From: an uncultured Draconibacterium sp.
GTDB taxonomy: Bacteria; Bacteroidota; Bacteroidia; Bacteroidales; Prolixibacteraceae
Length of the DNA: 64,000 nucleotides
Direction: 5' to 3'
Assembly: GCF_913063105.1 (NCBI RefSeq)
Contig: NZ_CAJXYQ010000004.1
Coordinates: forward strand, 1 to 64,000
Shown here: one piece after another, positions 28,425-36,682 of the stretch
Numbering within the stretch: the stretch's first letter is position 1
Layout of the letters: each line of letters starts with the position of its first letter
Translations under genes and position numbers: made by a program
Notes under the pieces: generated by a model
Databases searched by the model: none
What the model was told of the DNA's origin: nothing
Seen by the model: only the letters and a program-made list of their open reading frames with translations

Positions 28425-29027
28425 TTATTTTTTTTTCAAAAAACAGCTAAAAAGAATAATTTCGATGTTATCGGAACTATGAAACCCAACATCTTTCAGC
28501 TCTTTCCTTACCTTCTCTAAAGCCCGAAACAAAAGATTTCTTACCGATTGAACATTCATTTCCAGGACTTCTCCCATTTCGTCGAATCCAAGATTGTGAT
28601 AAAAACGCAAGATCAGAACCTCACGTTGACGTTCTGACAAATGATTTAAGCTTTGTGCCAGTCGCTGATTGAGTTTTTCTGAGTTTTCTTCATTAATAAT
28701 AAAATCATCGGCAGCAAGCACAAATGGCTCCCATTTTATTGAAGTATCCAATTCGGTGAACCTATTTTTTTTTAGGACATGGACGAGGTCATTTTTTAAA
28801 GTAACCAGCAAGTAGGGTTTTACTCTGTTTACATCGCCAAGGTGCTCTCGCCTGTCCCACAAGCGAATAAACATGTCATGGATTACGTCTTTCACCAAAT
28901 CGGAAACCGGAACTATCTTTAAACCATAAAAATATAATTCATGAAAGCAGATTTCAAAAAGCTCCCCTAATGCTTCATTACTACCCTCCTTCAGGCGATT
29001 CCATAGTATTTGTTCCTTTTGCTTCAA
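28425..29027 (-). CDS. ECF RNA polymerase sigma factor of the PUL
   Basis: A 200-residue sigma-70 factor with region 2 (about 10-75, VIHDMFIRLWDRRE) and region 4 (about 120-180, LSERQREVLILRFYHNLGFDEMGEVL). It should drive susC and the enzymes once released from the FecR-type protein. A CAAATATA at 29056-29063 (TATATTTG on the coding strand) fits a Bacteroidota -7 element about 30 nt before the start. Confidence 0.93.
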   Translation of the reverse strand: MKQKEQILWNRLKEGSNEALGELFEICFHELYFYGLKIVPVSDLVKDVIHDMFIRLWDRREHLGDVNRVKPYLLVTLKNDLVHVLKKNRFTELDTSIKWEPFVLAADDFIINEENSEKLNQRLAQSLNHLSERQREVLILRFYHNLGFDEMGEVLEMNVQSVRNLLFRALEKVRKELKDVGFHSSDNIEIILFSCFLKKK

Positions 29028-30148
29028 TCTTCAATAGTGGTTTTTGATAGGGAAACAAATATATATAATCGAAACCAAGTGAATGGATAAGCCTACACAA
29101 ATAATAGTTTATTCTTTTTATTTATGGCAAGAAAAGAACGTAAATGTTTCGTATAGCAGGTTAGAACTCAAGAAGACTTTCTCCTCTTTGACACCCCCTA
29201 AACCCTCACCTACAACAACTTCAAGTCCAAATCATTACAGCTTCAAATACCAGAATTCAAACTTTTGTTTTGTTCTTAAATATTGTAATGTTATAAGACT
29301 GTTTCAATTTTAACTAATTGTCTTTTTTTAATTCCATTTTTTTTCGTGTACCGAAATGAGGAGCGTAATTCATTGGATCTGTTATCAATTTTATTGATTA
29401 AAGTGAGTTCTTCAATACTAGTTATTAAAAAATTAATAGGTAAGATTTTTGCGATGACAAGTTCTCATTTACTCATTTAACCATTTATACCATAAATTAT
29501 TTAAGATGCCATATTAAAGATCTTTTTTACGTAACACCAGAGTCAACCTAATGGATTTCGCCTTTTTCCTCGATTGTTATTATTGCCATATTATGCTTAT
29601 AATTAATAACATAACCTATTCACTCTTGTATTTTTGAGCTTTAAATATTCCCTCTGACAATACTACTTCCGTCAATAAATGACTATTCATCACATACTTA
29701 TTTTTTAATATTCTAATCCGCCTTACTATCTGCAGAGGGAATACATTTCGTGGAATTGTGCTTTCTAGAAAATTGTGTCTTGTTTATGCAAGGTTCATAT
29801 TTAACAAAAGTAAATCATGTGCGTGTTTTATTTCATCAGATGCGCTTGCACCAGCTACTCAATGGTTTTGGTTTTAGTTTAATAATTTGTGGAAATGGAA
29901 TCAAATTGTTCACATTATACATATTTAGTTGGTGAGTAAGAATGTTATGACTTTATAAAACTGACTAATTAATTCTTTTTTTCAAGTAAAGGCCCCGAGT
30001 TTGTCGGATTTCTTTTAGAATAAATATCTTTGCAGCGGAATAGATGAAGTTAGTGCGTAAAAAACGTAGCAGTTTGTTACCAGTTTGTTACCCGCAACAA
30101 CACCAATCTTTTCTATCGTTCTAAATAACAAACATATACAACTTCTAT
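29028..30148. other. Long intergenic region before tmRNA
   Basis: About 1.1 kb without a convincing gene. Short frames exist (for example 29750-29935 on the plus strand, 61 codons) but have no recognisable motifs and many Phe, Leu and Cys residues typical of translated AT-rich noncoding DNA. The tmRNA promoter lies at its right end. It may contain decayed sequence; I recognise none. Confidence 0.5.
30000..30032 (+). promoter_or_regulatory. Bacteroidota-type promoter of tmRNA
   Basis: TTTG at 30000-30003 and TATCTTTG at 30025-30032, a full match to the -33 TTTG / -7 TAnnTTTG pattern with 21-nt spacing. Transcription would start near 30038, giving a precursor of about 110 nt before the mature tmRNA 5' end, to be removed by RNase P. 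Confidence 0.65.
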
Positions 30149-30543
30149 GGGGCTGACTGGTTTTGACAGCGGGTAGAAGAGACAGGTAAGCATGTCGGGT
30201 TTTGGTTGTTAACCCGTTAAAAATAATGATCAAACCATTAATTGGCGAAAATAATTACGCTCTTGCTGCGTAATCTAACAATTTAGATTACACTTAATTT
30301 CGGCACAAGGTGCTGAAACGAGACATCGCCCGGATGCTAATGCTTTGAAGCGGTCCGATCAGGCGGTGCAAGTAAATCGAAGCTAGCTAAAACGAGGCTC
30401 TGGCGTTTTGGCGAAATTAAAAGAGATAAGGTAGTAGTTGGTGGCTTTGATCCGGCTGCTATTCGAAAATTAAGTCAGAGATAAACATGTAGAAAGCTTG
30501 TAGCTTCCTCGTTTGGACGCGGGTTCGACTCCCGCCAGCTCCA
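30149..30543 (+). ncRNA. ssrA: Transfer-messenger RNA (tmRNA)
   Basis: The 5' end GGGGCUGA and the 3' end CAGCUCC-A form the 7-bp acceptor stem (one G-U pair), and the 3' end carries the T-arm GCGGG-UUCGACU-CCCGC. The tag frame 30244-30273 encodes G-E-N-N-Y-A-L-A-A then a stop, the kind of tag typical of Bacteroidota. Pseudoknot-forming GC-rich segments follow. The RNA rescues stalled ribosomes and marks their products for degradation, together with SmpB encoded elsewhere. The terminal CCA seems only partly encoded (ACC-C). The last 14 nt are an attachment site of the island to the right. Confidence 0.96.
30244..30273 (+). other. tmRNA tag-peptide reading frame
   Basis: Resume codon GGC followed by codons for E-N-N-Y-A-L-A-A and TAA. 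The A-L-A-A end is the expected protease recognition signal. Confidence 0.9.
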
Positions 30544-32113
30544 CCCAACAGGGGATTTCATCAAATTTGTTGAAATCCCTTTTTTTGTGCCCTTCCAAAT
30601 CCCTTGCTATTTCTGGGATTAAGGCGAAAAATGAATTTATTCTTGAGGTTCGAACTCGGTCTAATTCTCGGTTATAGTAAATTCCCTCAGGGAATAGCAG
30701 ATTCTGAAAAACCCTTTTCCCGTTAAGGTCGCTGGAATCCCATATTTTCAAAGGGTTTCGACATAAATCGACTGCATAATCCACTACTTTTTTAAGGTTC
30801 GAACTATACCCTCCAACTTTATTTAATTCTTGTTCAATTGTAAAACATTCCTTTTCGTATTTGGGTCTGAATTTGTCATATAGGCCTCTGTCAATTTCTC
30901 CGATAACGAAACGTTCTTCAATGGTGTCTAATCTTCTTCTTGTTTCTGCCAGCCTCAATTTTAAGGACTTGGCATCCTCTAATTCATTTTTGAAGAAACC
31001 AGCCATTTGTTCTTCCAGTTGAACCTTAATAATTGAAGTTGTTTCTTTAGCTATCTGGAATGTTTTTAACACGCTTCTGAAAAGCTCATGCATTGCCTTA
31101 GCACTTCTGTTTACATTGCATCCTTTAGTTCTGCATTTGTAATAATATAAGCCTTTCTTTTTCACCTGGTAACCAGTAATGGTACTGCCACATTTTTCAC
31201 ACTTTGTAAAAACTTTTAAAGGTAGGCTTTCGCTTTCCATGTCGTGTACATAGCCATGAACACGTTTCTCATTCCTGATATTATTTGCTTCTAAAAATAA
31301 TTTCTTTGAGATAAGTGGAATATGCTTGCCTTCAACCACTTTCCCGGGGATGAGTTTACTAACAATTAGACCGCAATAGAAAGGATTAATAAATAGCTCA
31401 TGCAGTTTTTTATCGGTAATATTTACTCCCAGCTTTTTAAGTTTTCTTACAATCTCAATATTGGGTATTTCGTGATATGCTTTCCATTCAAATGCCTTTT
31501 TTAGAATTTTCCCCTCTTTATTTATCACGATTTGGCGCTCTGTGGCCCTACTACCTTTATTCAAAACTTCATACCCGCGAGGTGGTTTAAAGACCCAATA
31601 GCCTTTCATCAACATTTCACGCATACCTGTTACAACCTTGTCGCGGCGGAGTTCGTTATCCATTTGCCCGAAAAGGAAAAGTATTTTTTGTTGAAATGAG
31701 CCAGATGGAGTTGTAGGGTCAAGTTCTTGCGTTGTAGCTAAAGTTATTACTCCGTATTTTTTTAGTAGTTCGTCGGCAATAGATGCGCCATTGATTCCTG
31801 AACGAGAAAATCTCTCGTAAGAATAAACAATTACATAGCTAATATTCTTTGAACGTTTTACAAAAGTCAACATCCGGTTGAATTCTTTTCTGTCATCGGT
31901 TTTTGCTGATTCATAAGTTCCTCCAAAGTAGCCAACCACATTTAAGCCCCGTTTGTTGGCATATACTTCACAATATCTTTTTTGCGATGCAAGGCTGGTA
32001 TTATCTTCCTGGTCTGCCGATGAAACGCGCGTATAAATAACAGCATTATTCCCCTCCTGAAATTTCTTCGGGACTTGCGGGGCAAAATGGTTAAACGGGC
32101 TTAAATCTTTCAT
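30470..32113 (-). CDS. Large serine recombinase (island integrase)
   Basis: A 547-residue site-specific recombinase. The resolvase domain (about 22-170) has the catalytic Ser31 in Y-T-R-V-S-S and the R-F-S-R-S-G motif; a recombinase domain follows (about 175-300), then a zinc ribbon (Cys305, Cys308, Cys327, Cys332) and a coiled coil (about 360-430). It cuts and joins attachment sites and is the integrase of the island. Residues 524-528 (VELAG) come from the 14-bp core and residues 529-547 from antisense ssrA. In the excised circle the frame would instead continue into the right end of the element and add a different 28-residue tail (see findings). A small gene lies 37 nt upstream on the same strand. 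Confidence 0.93.
   Translation of the reverse strand: MKDLSPFNHFAPQVPKKFQEGNNAVIYTRVSSADQEDNTSLASQKRYCEVYANKRGLNVVGYFGGTYESAKTDDRKEFNRMLTFVKRSKNISYVIVYSYERFSRSGINGASIADELLKKYGVITLATTQELDPTTPSGSFQQKILFLFGQMDNELRRDKVVTGMREMLMKGYWVFKPPRGYEVLNKGSRATERQIVINKEGKILKKAFEWKAYHEIPNIEIVRKLKKLGVNITDKKLHELFINPFYCGLIVSKLIPGKVVEGKHIPLISKKLFLEANNIRNEKRVHGYVHDMESESLPLKVFTKCEKCGSTITGYQVKKKGLYYYKCRTKGCNVNRSAKAMHELFRSVLKTFQIAKETTSIIKVQLEEQMAGFFKNELEDAKSLKLRLAETRRRLDTIEERFVIGEIDRGLYDKFRPKYEKECFTIEQELNKVGGYSSNLKKVVDYAVDLCRNPLKIWDSSDLNGKRVFQNLLFPEGIYYNRELDRVRTSRINSFFALIPEIARDLEGHKKRDFNKFDEIPCWVELAGVEPASKRGSYKLSTCLSLT
30531..30544 (+). repeat. Left attachment core (attL) in ssrA 3' end
   Basis: CCCGCCAGCTCCAC, covering the 3' half of the tmRNA T-stem, the 3' acceptor strand and the discriminator. 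It is repeated exactly at 43683-43696 in the same orientation. Confidence 0.75.
30552..30586 (+). terminator. Terminator of tmRNA, inside the recombinase gene
   Basis: Perfect 9-bp stem (about 30552-30560 with 30571-30579), 10-nt loop, then TTTTTTT. It lies 8 nt beyond the tmRNA end, on the island side of the attachment core, and within the antisense coding sequence of the recombinase. The tmRNA of this strain is therefore probably terminated by island DNA. Confidence 0.8.
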
Positions 32114-32150
32114 GGCTTGTAAATTATAAAAATAACCAATATGATGCTGG

Positions 32151-32414
32151 TTATTTTTTCAACAGGAAAGCTTTCAATATTAGCAAAGCAACGGTTTCCG
32201 AGTCCTTGATAAGTTTTTCGTAACCATCTGGGGTTAAATCTTTGTACTTAGGCATAGACCGTATTTTTTTCAATGGTAGCCTCTTTTTTACCCTTGCTGT
32301 GGCTTCTTCTATACTTCTGTTTTCGTTTTCTTGCATAGTATTCATGGCTGGTGAATTAGATTCAATAGTTTTCGAACCAACCAATAGCAAACCTAACAAT
32401 ACAAAGATTACCAT
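32151..32414 (-). CDS. Small protein upstream of the integrase
   Basis: An 87-residue protein that I do not recognise. From the first ATG it has a hydrophobic N-terminus (about 1-13), a charged middle (RVKKRLPLKKIRSMPKYKD) and an amphipathic end with LL-I-LKAFLLKK. A start at Met24 (32345) would give a 64-residue basic soluble protein. It lies 37 nt before the integrase start on the same strand and may be cotranscribed with it. A recombination-directionality factor is one possibility because these often accompany serine integrases, but nothing in the sequence shows it. Confidence 0.45.
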   Translation of the reverse strand: MVIFVLLGLLLVGSKTIESNSPAMNTMQENENRSIEEATARVKKRLPLKKIRSMPKYKDLTPDGYEKLIKDSETVALLILKAFLLKK

Positions 32415-32608
32415 TAAAGAATATGACTTAAGTGGCGGGTGGAGGCTTTATTTGGCTTAGGAAAATATTACGGGATTAAAATAAATAAACAAAACTTCCC
32501 GCACTAAATTCAGGTTAATGTTCCTGTGTTTGCGGTAACTTCATTTCTATCATTATTCCGACTTCGATTCGGAACACTCCTTACATTCAGTAACCTCCAA
32601 CACCGCAC

Positions 32609-32688
32609 ACAAGAGTAAGGCTTACTTTTCATTCCGCTCACCCTGCTTTCTCAGACCTCGCTACATTGCAATTCAGCCTTACACTTGT
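32609..32688. repeat. Imperfect palindrome, 80 bp
   Basis: Arms 32609-32623 and 32674-32688 pair at 13 of 15 positions, around a 50-nt loop. The word TTCAGCCTTAC of its right arm occurs again inside the larger palindrome at about 32838-32848. Confidence 0.5.
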
Positions 32689-32801
32689 TTTTGCCAGCCC
32701 GAACCAATGATTCCGATTAACAACCTCCTTTGGTCGGATTAGTAAATTGTGATAATGTAGATGCAATATTCATTTCCACAATAATAATGAACAGCATCTT
32801 T

Positions 32802-32969
32802 GGTCGGTCGTTGTTATTTTGGCAGCAAACTTAATTTTCAGCCTTACGGACAAGCAAGTTCAAGCCATAGGTTTTTCAAAAAATCTCCATACATTGAATA
32901 GTATTTTTTGAAAAAAACTTGTTTGCCGCAGGCTTTCAATGGCTACTACCAAAACAACAACGACCGACC
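32802..32969. repeat. Long imperfect palindrome, 168 bp
   Basis: Terminal inverted repeats of about 26 nt (from GGTCGGTCGTTGTT at 32802; mirrored up to 32969) with three mismatches, all of which are G-U pairs if the leftward strand is transcribed. Inner arms also pair (AGCCTTACGG with CCGCAGGCT, CAAGCAAGTT with AACTTGTTTG, and TTTTTCAAAAAAT with ATTTTTTGAAAAA), leaving a loop near 32886-32900. It could be a MITE-like element, a single-strand origin or an oriT; no known family was recognised. Confidence 0.6.
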
Positions 32970-33736
32970 CGACGAAAGACGCATATCATTAGTCGTTTAT
33001 TATGAAATGAATATTGGGGATTAAATGTTTTGATTAATGCTTAAATGAAACTTCCAACTCCCTCTCCTCTGGAATCCGCATATATGATTGGTTAAGTAAA
33101 TAAATAATGAACTGAGTTTTTAGCAAAACCTCTATTTAGGAAAAAGCATTTTTATGTATTTGCGTTTCTCTTTACATGAAAACAAAAGCTTTTAAACGTT
33201 TAAATAAACCTTTTAATATTTTGGTGAATAAAACTTCAGTTTTTTCAACTAATCAATATTAAAATAAACAAACTATGACTGTTTTATGTGTTAAGTTTTG
33301 GTCGGAGAACCGCTAATTTAATTTGGCGCTGTCTGGCTGCATTTGTCTCATATTTCAATAAGGAATATTTTGTTGGTTCAATATAGCTTTGGCTTATGAA
33401 TAATTTGAAGCAATAAATGAGCATTATAAAAGCAGTAATTATCAGGACCTTAAAAACCATGTGTTCACAGGAACACGGCAAGTTGTGTTTTGAGGTACTC
33501 AAAACGTTTTCAGTACCTGAAAACCACTTGCCCCGTTGGGGAAAATCGCCCTCCGAAGTCGGGGATTATAGGGGAGCATTTTTGCTAAATAAAACTGTGC
33601 CAGAATAATTTGACAAGTGTAATGATATGAAAATAGATACAGAAAAGATGGAAGGCCAAAAGCTTAGAATTGATTCCACAATGCCTTTAAAAAGAAAAGG
33701 GGATGACTCCATCAATGTCTAAAAAAATCGAACCCA

Positions 33737-33770
33737 TTTAAACAAAATAAAAGCCTAAACATTACCTTTG
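33737..33770 (+). promoter_or_regulatory. Promoter of the AraC-type regulator gene
   Basis: TACCTTTG at 33763-33770 matches the -7 consensus TAnnTTTG; TTTA at 33737-33740 is a near match to the -33 TTTG with 22-nt spacing. The start codon at 33792 follows 21 nt later, so the leader would be very short. Confidence 0.5.
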
Positions 33771-33791
33771 TGGTTTCAGTAAATTTAGTGT

Positions 33792-34898
33792 ATGGATATT
33801 ATGCAGATTATCCCCCTTATTGGTGCTTCCTGGGGTGTGTTATTTATTTTCTTTCTTGTTGCCAGCAACAGGATTATGACAAATAACCGTAAGGCTAAGT
33901 TTATTCTAATCCTTATTCTTCTTTTTAATACCCATTATTTAGTTGATGCATTTTTGAACTACAACCAAAGTGCCGATTTATATTGGGTGGGATTCTCATA
34001 CTTTTATTTCCATTTGCTTGGCTACTGGGTTTTACTATTCACCTCGTTGTTATTAAAACTTAAAAAAGTGCCGCACATAATTACTTATGGTGCACTTGCC
34101 ATTACGGTTATACGGGCAGGTTTAATTTGGTATTTCTATTACGAAATTAAAAGTGTTGATGAAATGATGGAGAATATAGTGTATATAATTTTTGACTATT
34201 ACCTGGTTCTTTTGCTGAATATTATACCAATGGTGCGTTTGTACCAAAAAATTAAGAATTTAAATTTTGCTGTAAAGCTTGACGAAAAAAAACAAAACGA
34301 ATTTCTTTGGATTAAGTATCTTATAATTGGACTCATCGTTTTTCTCGCACTTACCTTTGCATATAGTATTTTTGCCCTAAGTATGGGAAAAGAATGGCTA
34401 TTGGTAAACGATTACGAATCGCTTTTTATGACCATATTGCTCTTTGTTTTTGCTTATTTCTCTATAAAATTTCCTGTTTTTGCAGTGCATGGCGATTACA
34501 AAGACATAGAACAGACAGAGGCAAAAAAATATGCAAAATCATCATTGAGCGATGAAAAGTCCGAAAAGCTTTGGGAAAAAATTCAGGAAGTAATGAAAGC
34601 CGAAAAACTTTATACAAACCCTGAGTTCAGGCTTAACAATTTGGCCGATGCTACCGGCGAAAGCCTGCACCATATTTCGCAGGTAATAAACGAAAAGGAG
34701 GGCAAAAGCTTTTTCGACTTTGTTAACTCGTACCGTATTGCCGATGCCAAAGAACTTTTAATCTCCGAAAAAGGACAGCAATTTACCATACTTGCTGTGG
34801 CCTTTGAAGTGGGCTTCAACAGCAAAAACCCATTCTACAATGCTTTTAAAAAGGAAACGGGCATGACACCCTCTGAGTTTAAAAAAATGAAGTCGTAA
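33792..34898 (+). CDS. Membrane-bound AraC-family regulator
   Basis: A 368-residue protein with an N-terminal membrane part of seven predicted helices (about residues 5-25, 35-52, 58-80, 85-105, 120-142, 170-195 and 205-230) and a C-terminal AraC-type double helix-turn-helix domain (about 275-368, ending F-x-V-G-F-N-S-K-N-P-F-Y-N-A-F-K-K-E-T-G-M-T-P-S-E-F). Such proteins are common in Bacteroidota and are thought to sense a membrane or external signal and bind DNA directly. It lies 255 nt upstream of the efflux operon, in the same direction, and is the obvious candidate for its regulator. Confidence 0.9.
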   Translation: MDIMQIIPLIGASWGVLFIFFLVASNRIMTNNRKAKFILILILLFNTHYLVDAFLNYNQSADLYWVGFSYFYFHLLGYWVLLFTSLLLKLKKVPHIITYGALAITVIRAGLIWYFYYEIKSVDEMMENIVYIIFDYYLVLLLNIIPMVRLYQKIKNLNFAVKLDEKKQNEFLWIKYLIIGLIVFLALTFAYSIFALSMGKEWLLVNDYESLFMTILLFVFAYFSIKFPVFAVHGDYKDIEQTEAKKYAKSSLSDEKSEKLWEKIQEVMKAEKLYTNPEFRLNNLADATGESLHHISQVINEKEGKSFFDFVNSYRIADAKELLISEKGQQFTILAVAFEVGFNSKNPFYNAFKKETGMTPSEFKKMKS

Positions 34899-35106
34899 TA
34901 GCAGGCTTTTTTTATCCTATCCTCAATTCTTTCAAAATCTCACCTTTTGTATTTAAAATACTAAACATTTTATTTCAAAATCACTTGCAACTCACATTCA
35001 GTCAATTAGGCAAGTATTCTTGTCCCTGCCTATAAAAAATGACAGCTAATTTCCTCCAATTTTATCCCTAATTATAATCAGGGAAGACCAGCTTTTGTTT
35101 CTCCAT

Positions 35107-35114
35107 TATGTTTG
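35107..35114 (+). promoter_or_regulatory. Possible -7 element of the efflux operon
   Basis: TATGTTTG matches TAnnTTTG and lies 39 nt before the tolC-like start codon. No good -33 TTTG is at the right distance, which would fit a promoter needing an activator. Confidence 0.4.
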
Positions 35115-35153
35115 CCGATAATTTGATGAAAACAATTATTCAGTAGACATAAA

Positions 35154-36506
35154 ATGAAAAATCAGTTATTAAAAATTACAAGCTTTTTAGTTATCCTTTT
35201 TATTGGGATGCATGGATACGGGCAAGGTTATTCGTTAGAAACTTATCTTGATTCGTTACAACACAAAAACGCTCACCTCCTGCAAAGCAAAAACAAAATT
35301 CGAGAGGCAGCCGAAAACATAAAAATGGCAAAAGCAGCTTTTTTACCGTCCGTTGGTGCAACAGCAAGCTACAGGCGCGATTTTGATTACAGTTACATTT
35401 TTTTAAGCGATTTAGAAAGTAGTTTAGGCGATATAGAAAGCTATTTAAGCGATTGGGGTATTGATGATTTACCCGATAAATTTGCAATAAGCTACAAAAA
35501 TAACATTAGTGCCGGAGTGGTAGCAGAACAATCGATTTATAATCCGGCTGTAGGCGCCACTATAAAGTTGGCCAAACTCTCAGAAGAATACTCAAAACTA
35601 TCGCACACCGAATTGTCGGAAGAAATACAAAAGCAAGGGGCGTTACTTTTTTGGCAAGCCTTGTATGCAAAAGAGAGTCTTAAGGTGATGAAGGAAAACG
35701 AGGAACTGGCCAAACAGCAATGGACACAATTTTCAGACCTTTATGAACAGGGCGTGGTAAGCGAGTTCGAAAAACAACAGGCCAAGATATACCATAAACA
35801 AACCATTCCCAGGGTGCATTCTGTACAAACACTTTACGAGAATTTATTAAACGAATTAAAGGTTCTGGCAAATATTGCTCCAGATGCACCTTTCGAAATA
35901 AGTGGTAACATAAATCTTTTAGATAACGAAATGACATTGTTTAATACGGGAGATGAAGCCTTGCAAAACAATACGAGCCTTGCAATCCTGTCAAAACAAC
36001 TTGAACTAAATAAACAACAAATTAAAGAAAAGCAAACAGCTTATTATCCAACGCTAAAAGCACAATTGGGGTACAGTTTCGATACCTACAACGATGAATT
36101 CAAATTTAACAACGTAAACAAAGTTCCCTATGGCCAACTTTTGCTATCAATACCCATTTTTTCAGGAGGTTACAATAACGCGAATGTAAAAAAAGCTGAA
36201 ATTAATTTTAGTAATGCTCAACTCAATCGTCATTTTAAGCAGCTTGAATTGCAAAAAGAACTTATCAATACACAAAATGATTTAAGTGTAGCCATAGATA
36301 AAATTAATACCGAGTCTGAATTAATAGAACTAAGTGAACGCGAAATTGACATTGCCAAAGAAAAAATAAAATTGGGAATGCTCACAAATCTGGAGTTAAA
36401 AGAAATAAGGCTGTCGTTGATTAGAGCCAAACTTAACAGGTTAAACGCCTGCCTTGATTACCGCACAGCACAAATCAAGTTAAAGAAAATTACGGGGAAG
36501 ATTTAA
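35154..36506 (+). CDS. TolC-family outer-membrane efflux protein
   Basis: A 450-residue protein with a signal peptide ending near GYGQG (residue 24) and two outer-membrane efflux protein repeats: long helices (about 40-75, 150-245, 265-300, 365-440) and strand pairs (about 80-130, 305-350). Length and layout are normal for TolC of Bacteroidota. It forms the outer-membrane duct of the tripartite pump encoded by the next two genes. An intergenic 176 nt separates it from the adaptor gene. Confidence 0.92.
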   Translation: MKNQLLKITSFLVILFIGMHGYGQGYSLETYLDSLQHKNAHLLQSKNKIREAAENIKMAKAAFLPSVGATASYRRDFDYSYIFLSDLESSLGDIESYLSDWGIDDLPDKFAISYKNNISAGVVAEQSIYNPAVGATIKLAKLSEEYSKLSHTELSEEIQKQGALLFWQALYAKESLKVMKENEELAKQQWTQFSDLYEQGVVSEFEKQQAKIYHKQTIPRVHSVQTLYENLLNELKVLANIAPDAPFEISGNINLLDNEMTLFNTGDEALQNNTSLAILSKQLELNKQQIKEKQTAYYPTLKAQLGYSFDTYNDEFKFNNVNKVPYGQLLLSIPIFSGGYNNANVKKAEINFSNAQLNRHFKQLELQKELINTQNDLSVAIDKINTESELIELSEREIDIAKEKIKLGMLTNLELKEIRLSLIRAKLNRLNACLDYRTAQIKLKKITGKI

Positions 36507-36682
36507 TTTGAAAGTAGGCAATAGGCAGTCCATAGTAGGCAGAGTTGGTTTTGATTGCTGGAGATTAATTGTACGAACAACAAATCTCAACAAATCACAA
36601 TAACTCACCTGCAAACTACAACTTGTAATCCGCCACCCGCAACAAATAAAAGAATACAAACAACAACAATAAAAATTTCACA

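Larger units (their letters stand above)
32415..33791. other. Structured noncoding region of the island
   Basis: About 1.4 kb without a convincing gene. It contains two long imperfect palindromes (32609-32688 and 32802-32969, listed separately), a short ATTCCGA...TCGGAAC hairpin near 32557-32575 and the promoter of the AraC-type gene. Short frames at 33417-33608 and 33627-33722 have no recognisable motif. The first 550 nt look like an origin- or attachment-type region rather than decayed coding sequence. Confidence 0.5.

Noticed and set aside
29750..29935. Rightward 61-codon frame in the 1.1-kb gap before tmRNA
   Set aside because: No motif, no ribosome-binding or operon context and a residue make-up typical of translated AT-rich noncoding DNA.
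30149..30543. A tRNA gene instead of tmRNA
   Set aside because: The ends pair like a tRNA acceptor, but the RNA is about 395 nt long and holds the GENNYALAA tag frame.
32557..32969. Integron attC site array
   Set aside because: The palindromes first suggested attC sites, but I found no RYYYAAC and GTRRRRY core pairs at their ends and no integron integrase.
33417..33722. Short frames (63 and 31 codons) before the AraC-type regulator
   Set aside because: No recognisable domain, no close neighbour in the same direction and no promoter-like element with good spacing.
36507..36682. Repeat-like words (GGCAATAGGCAG, GTAGGCAGAG) between tolC and adaptor genes
   Set aside because: Short, imperfect and without a clear unit or a partner elsewhere in the window.
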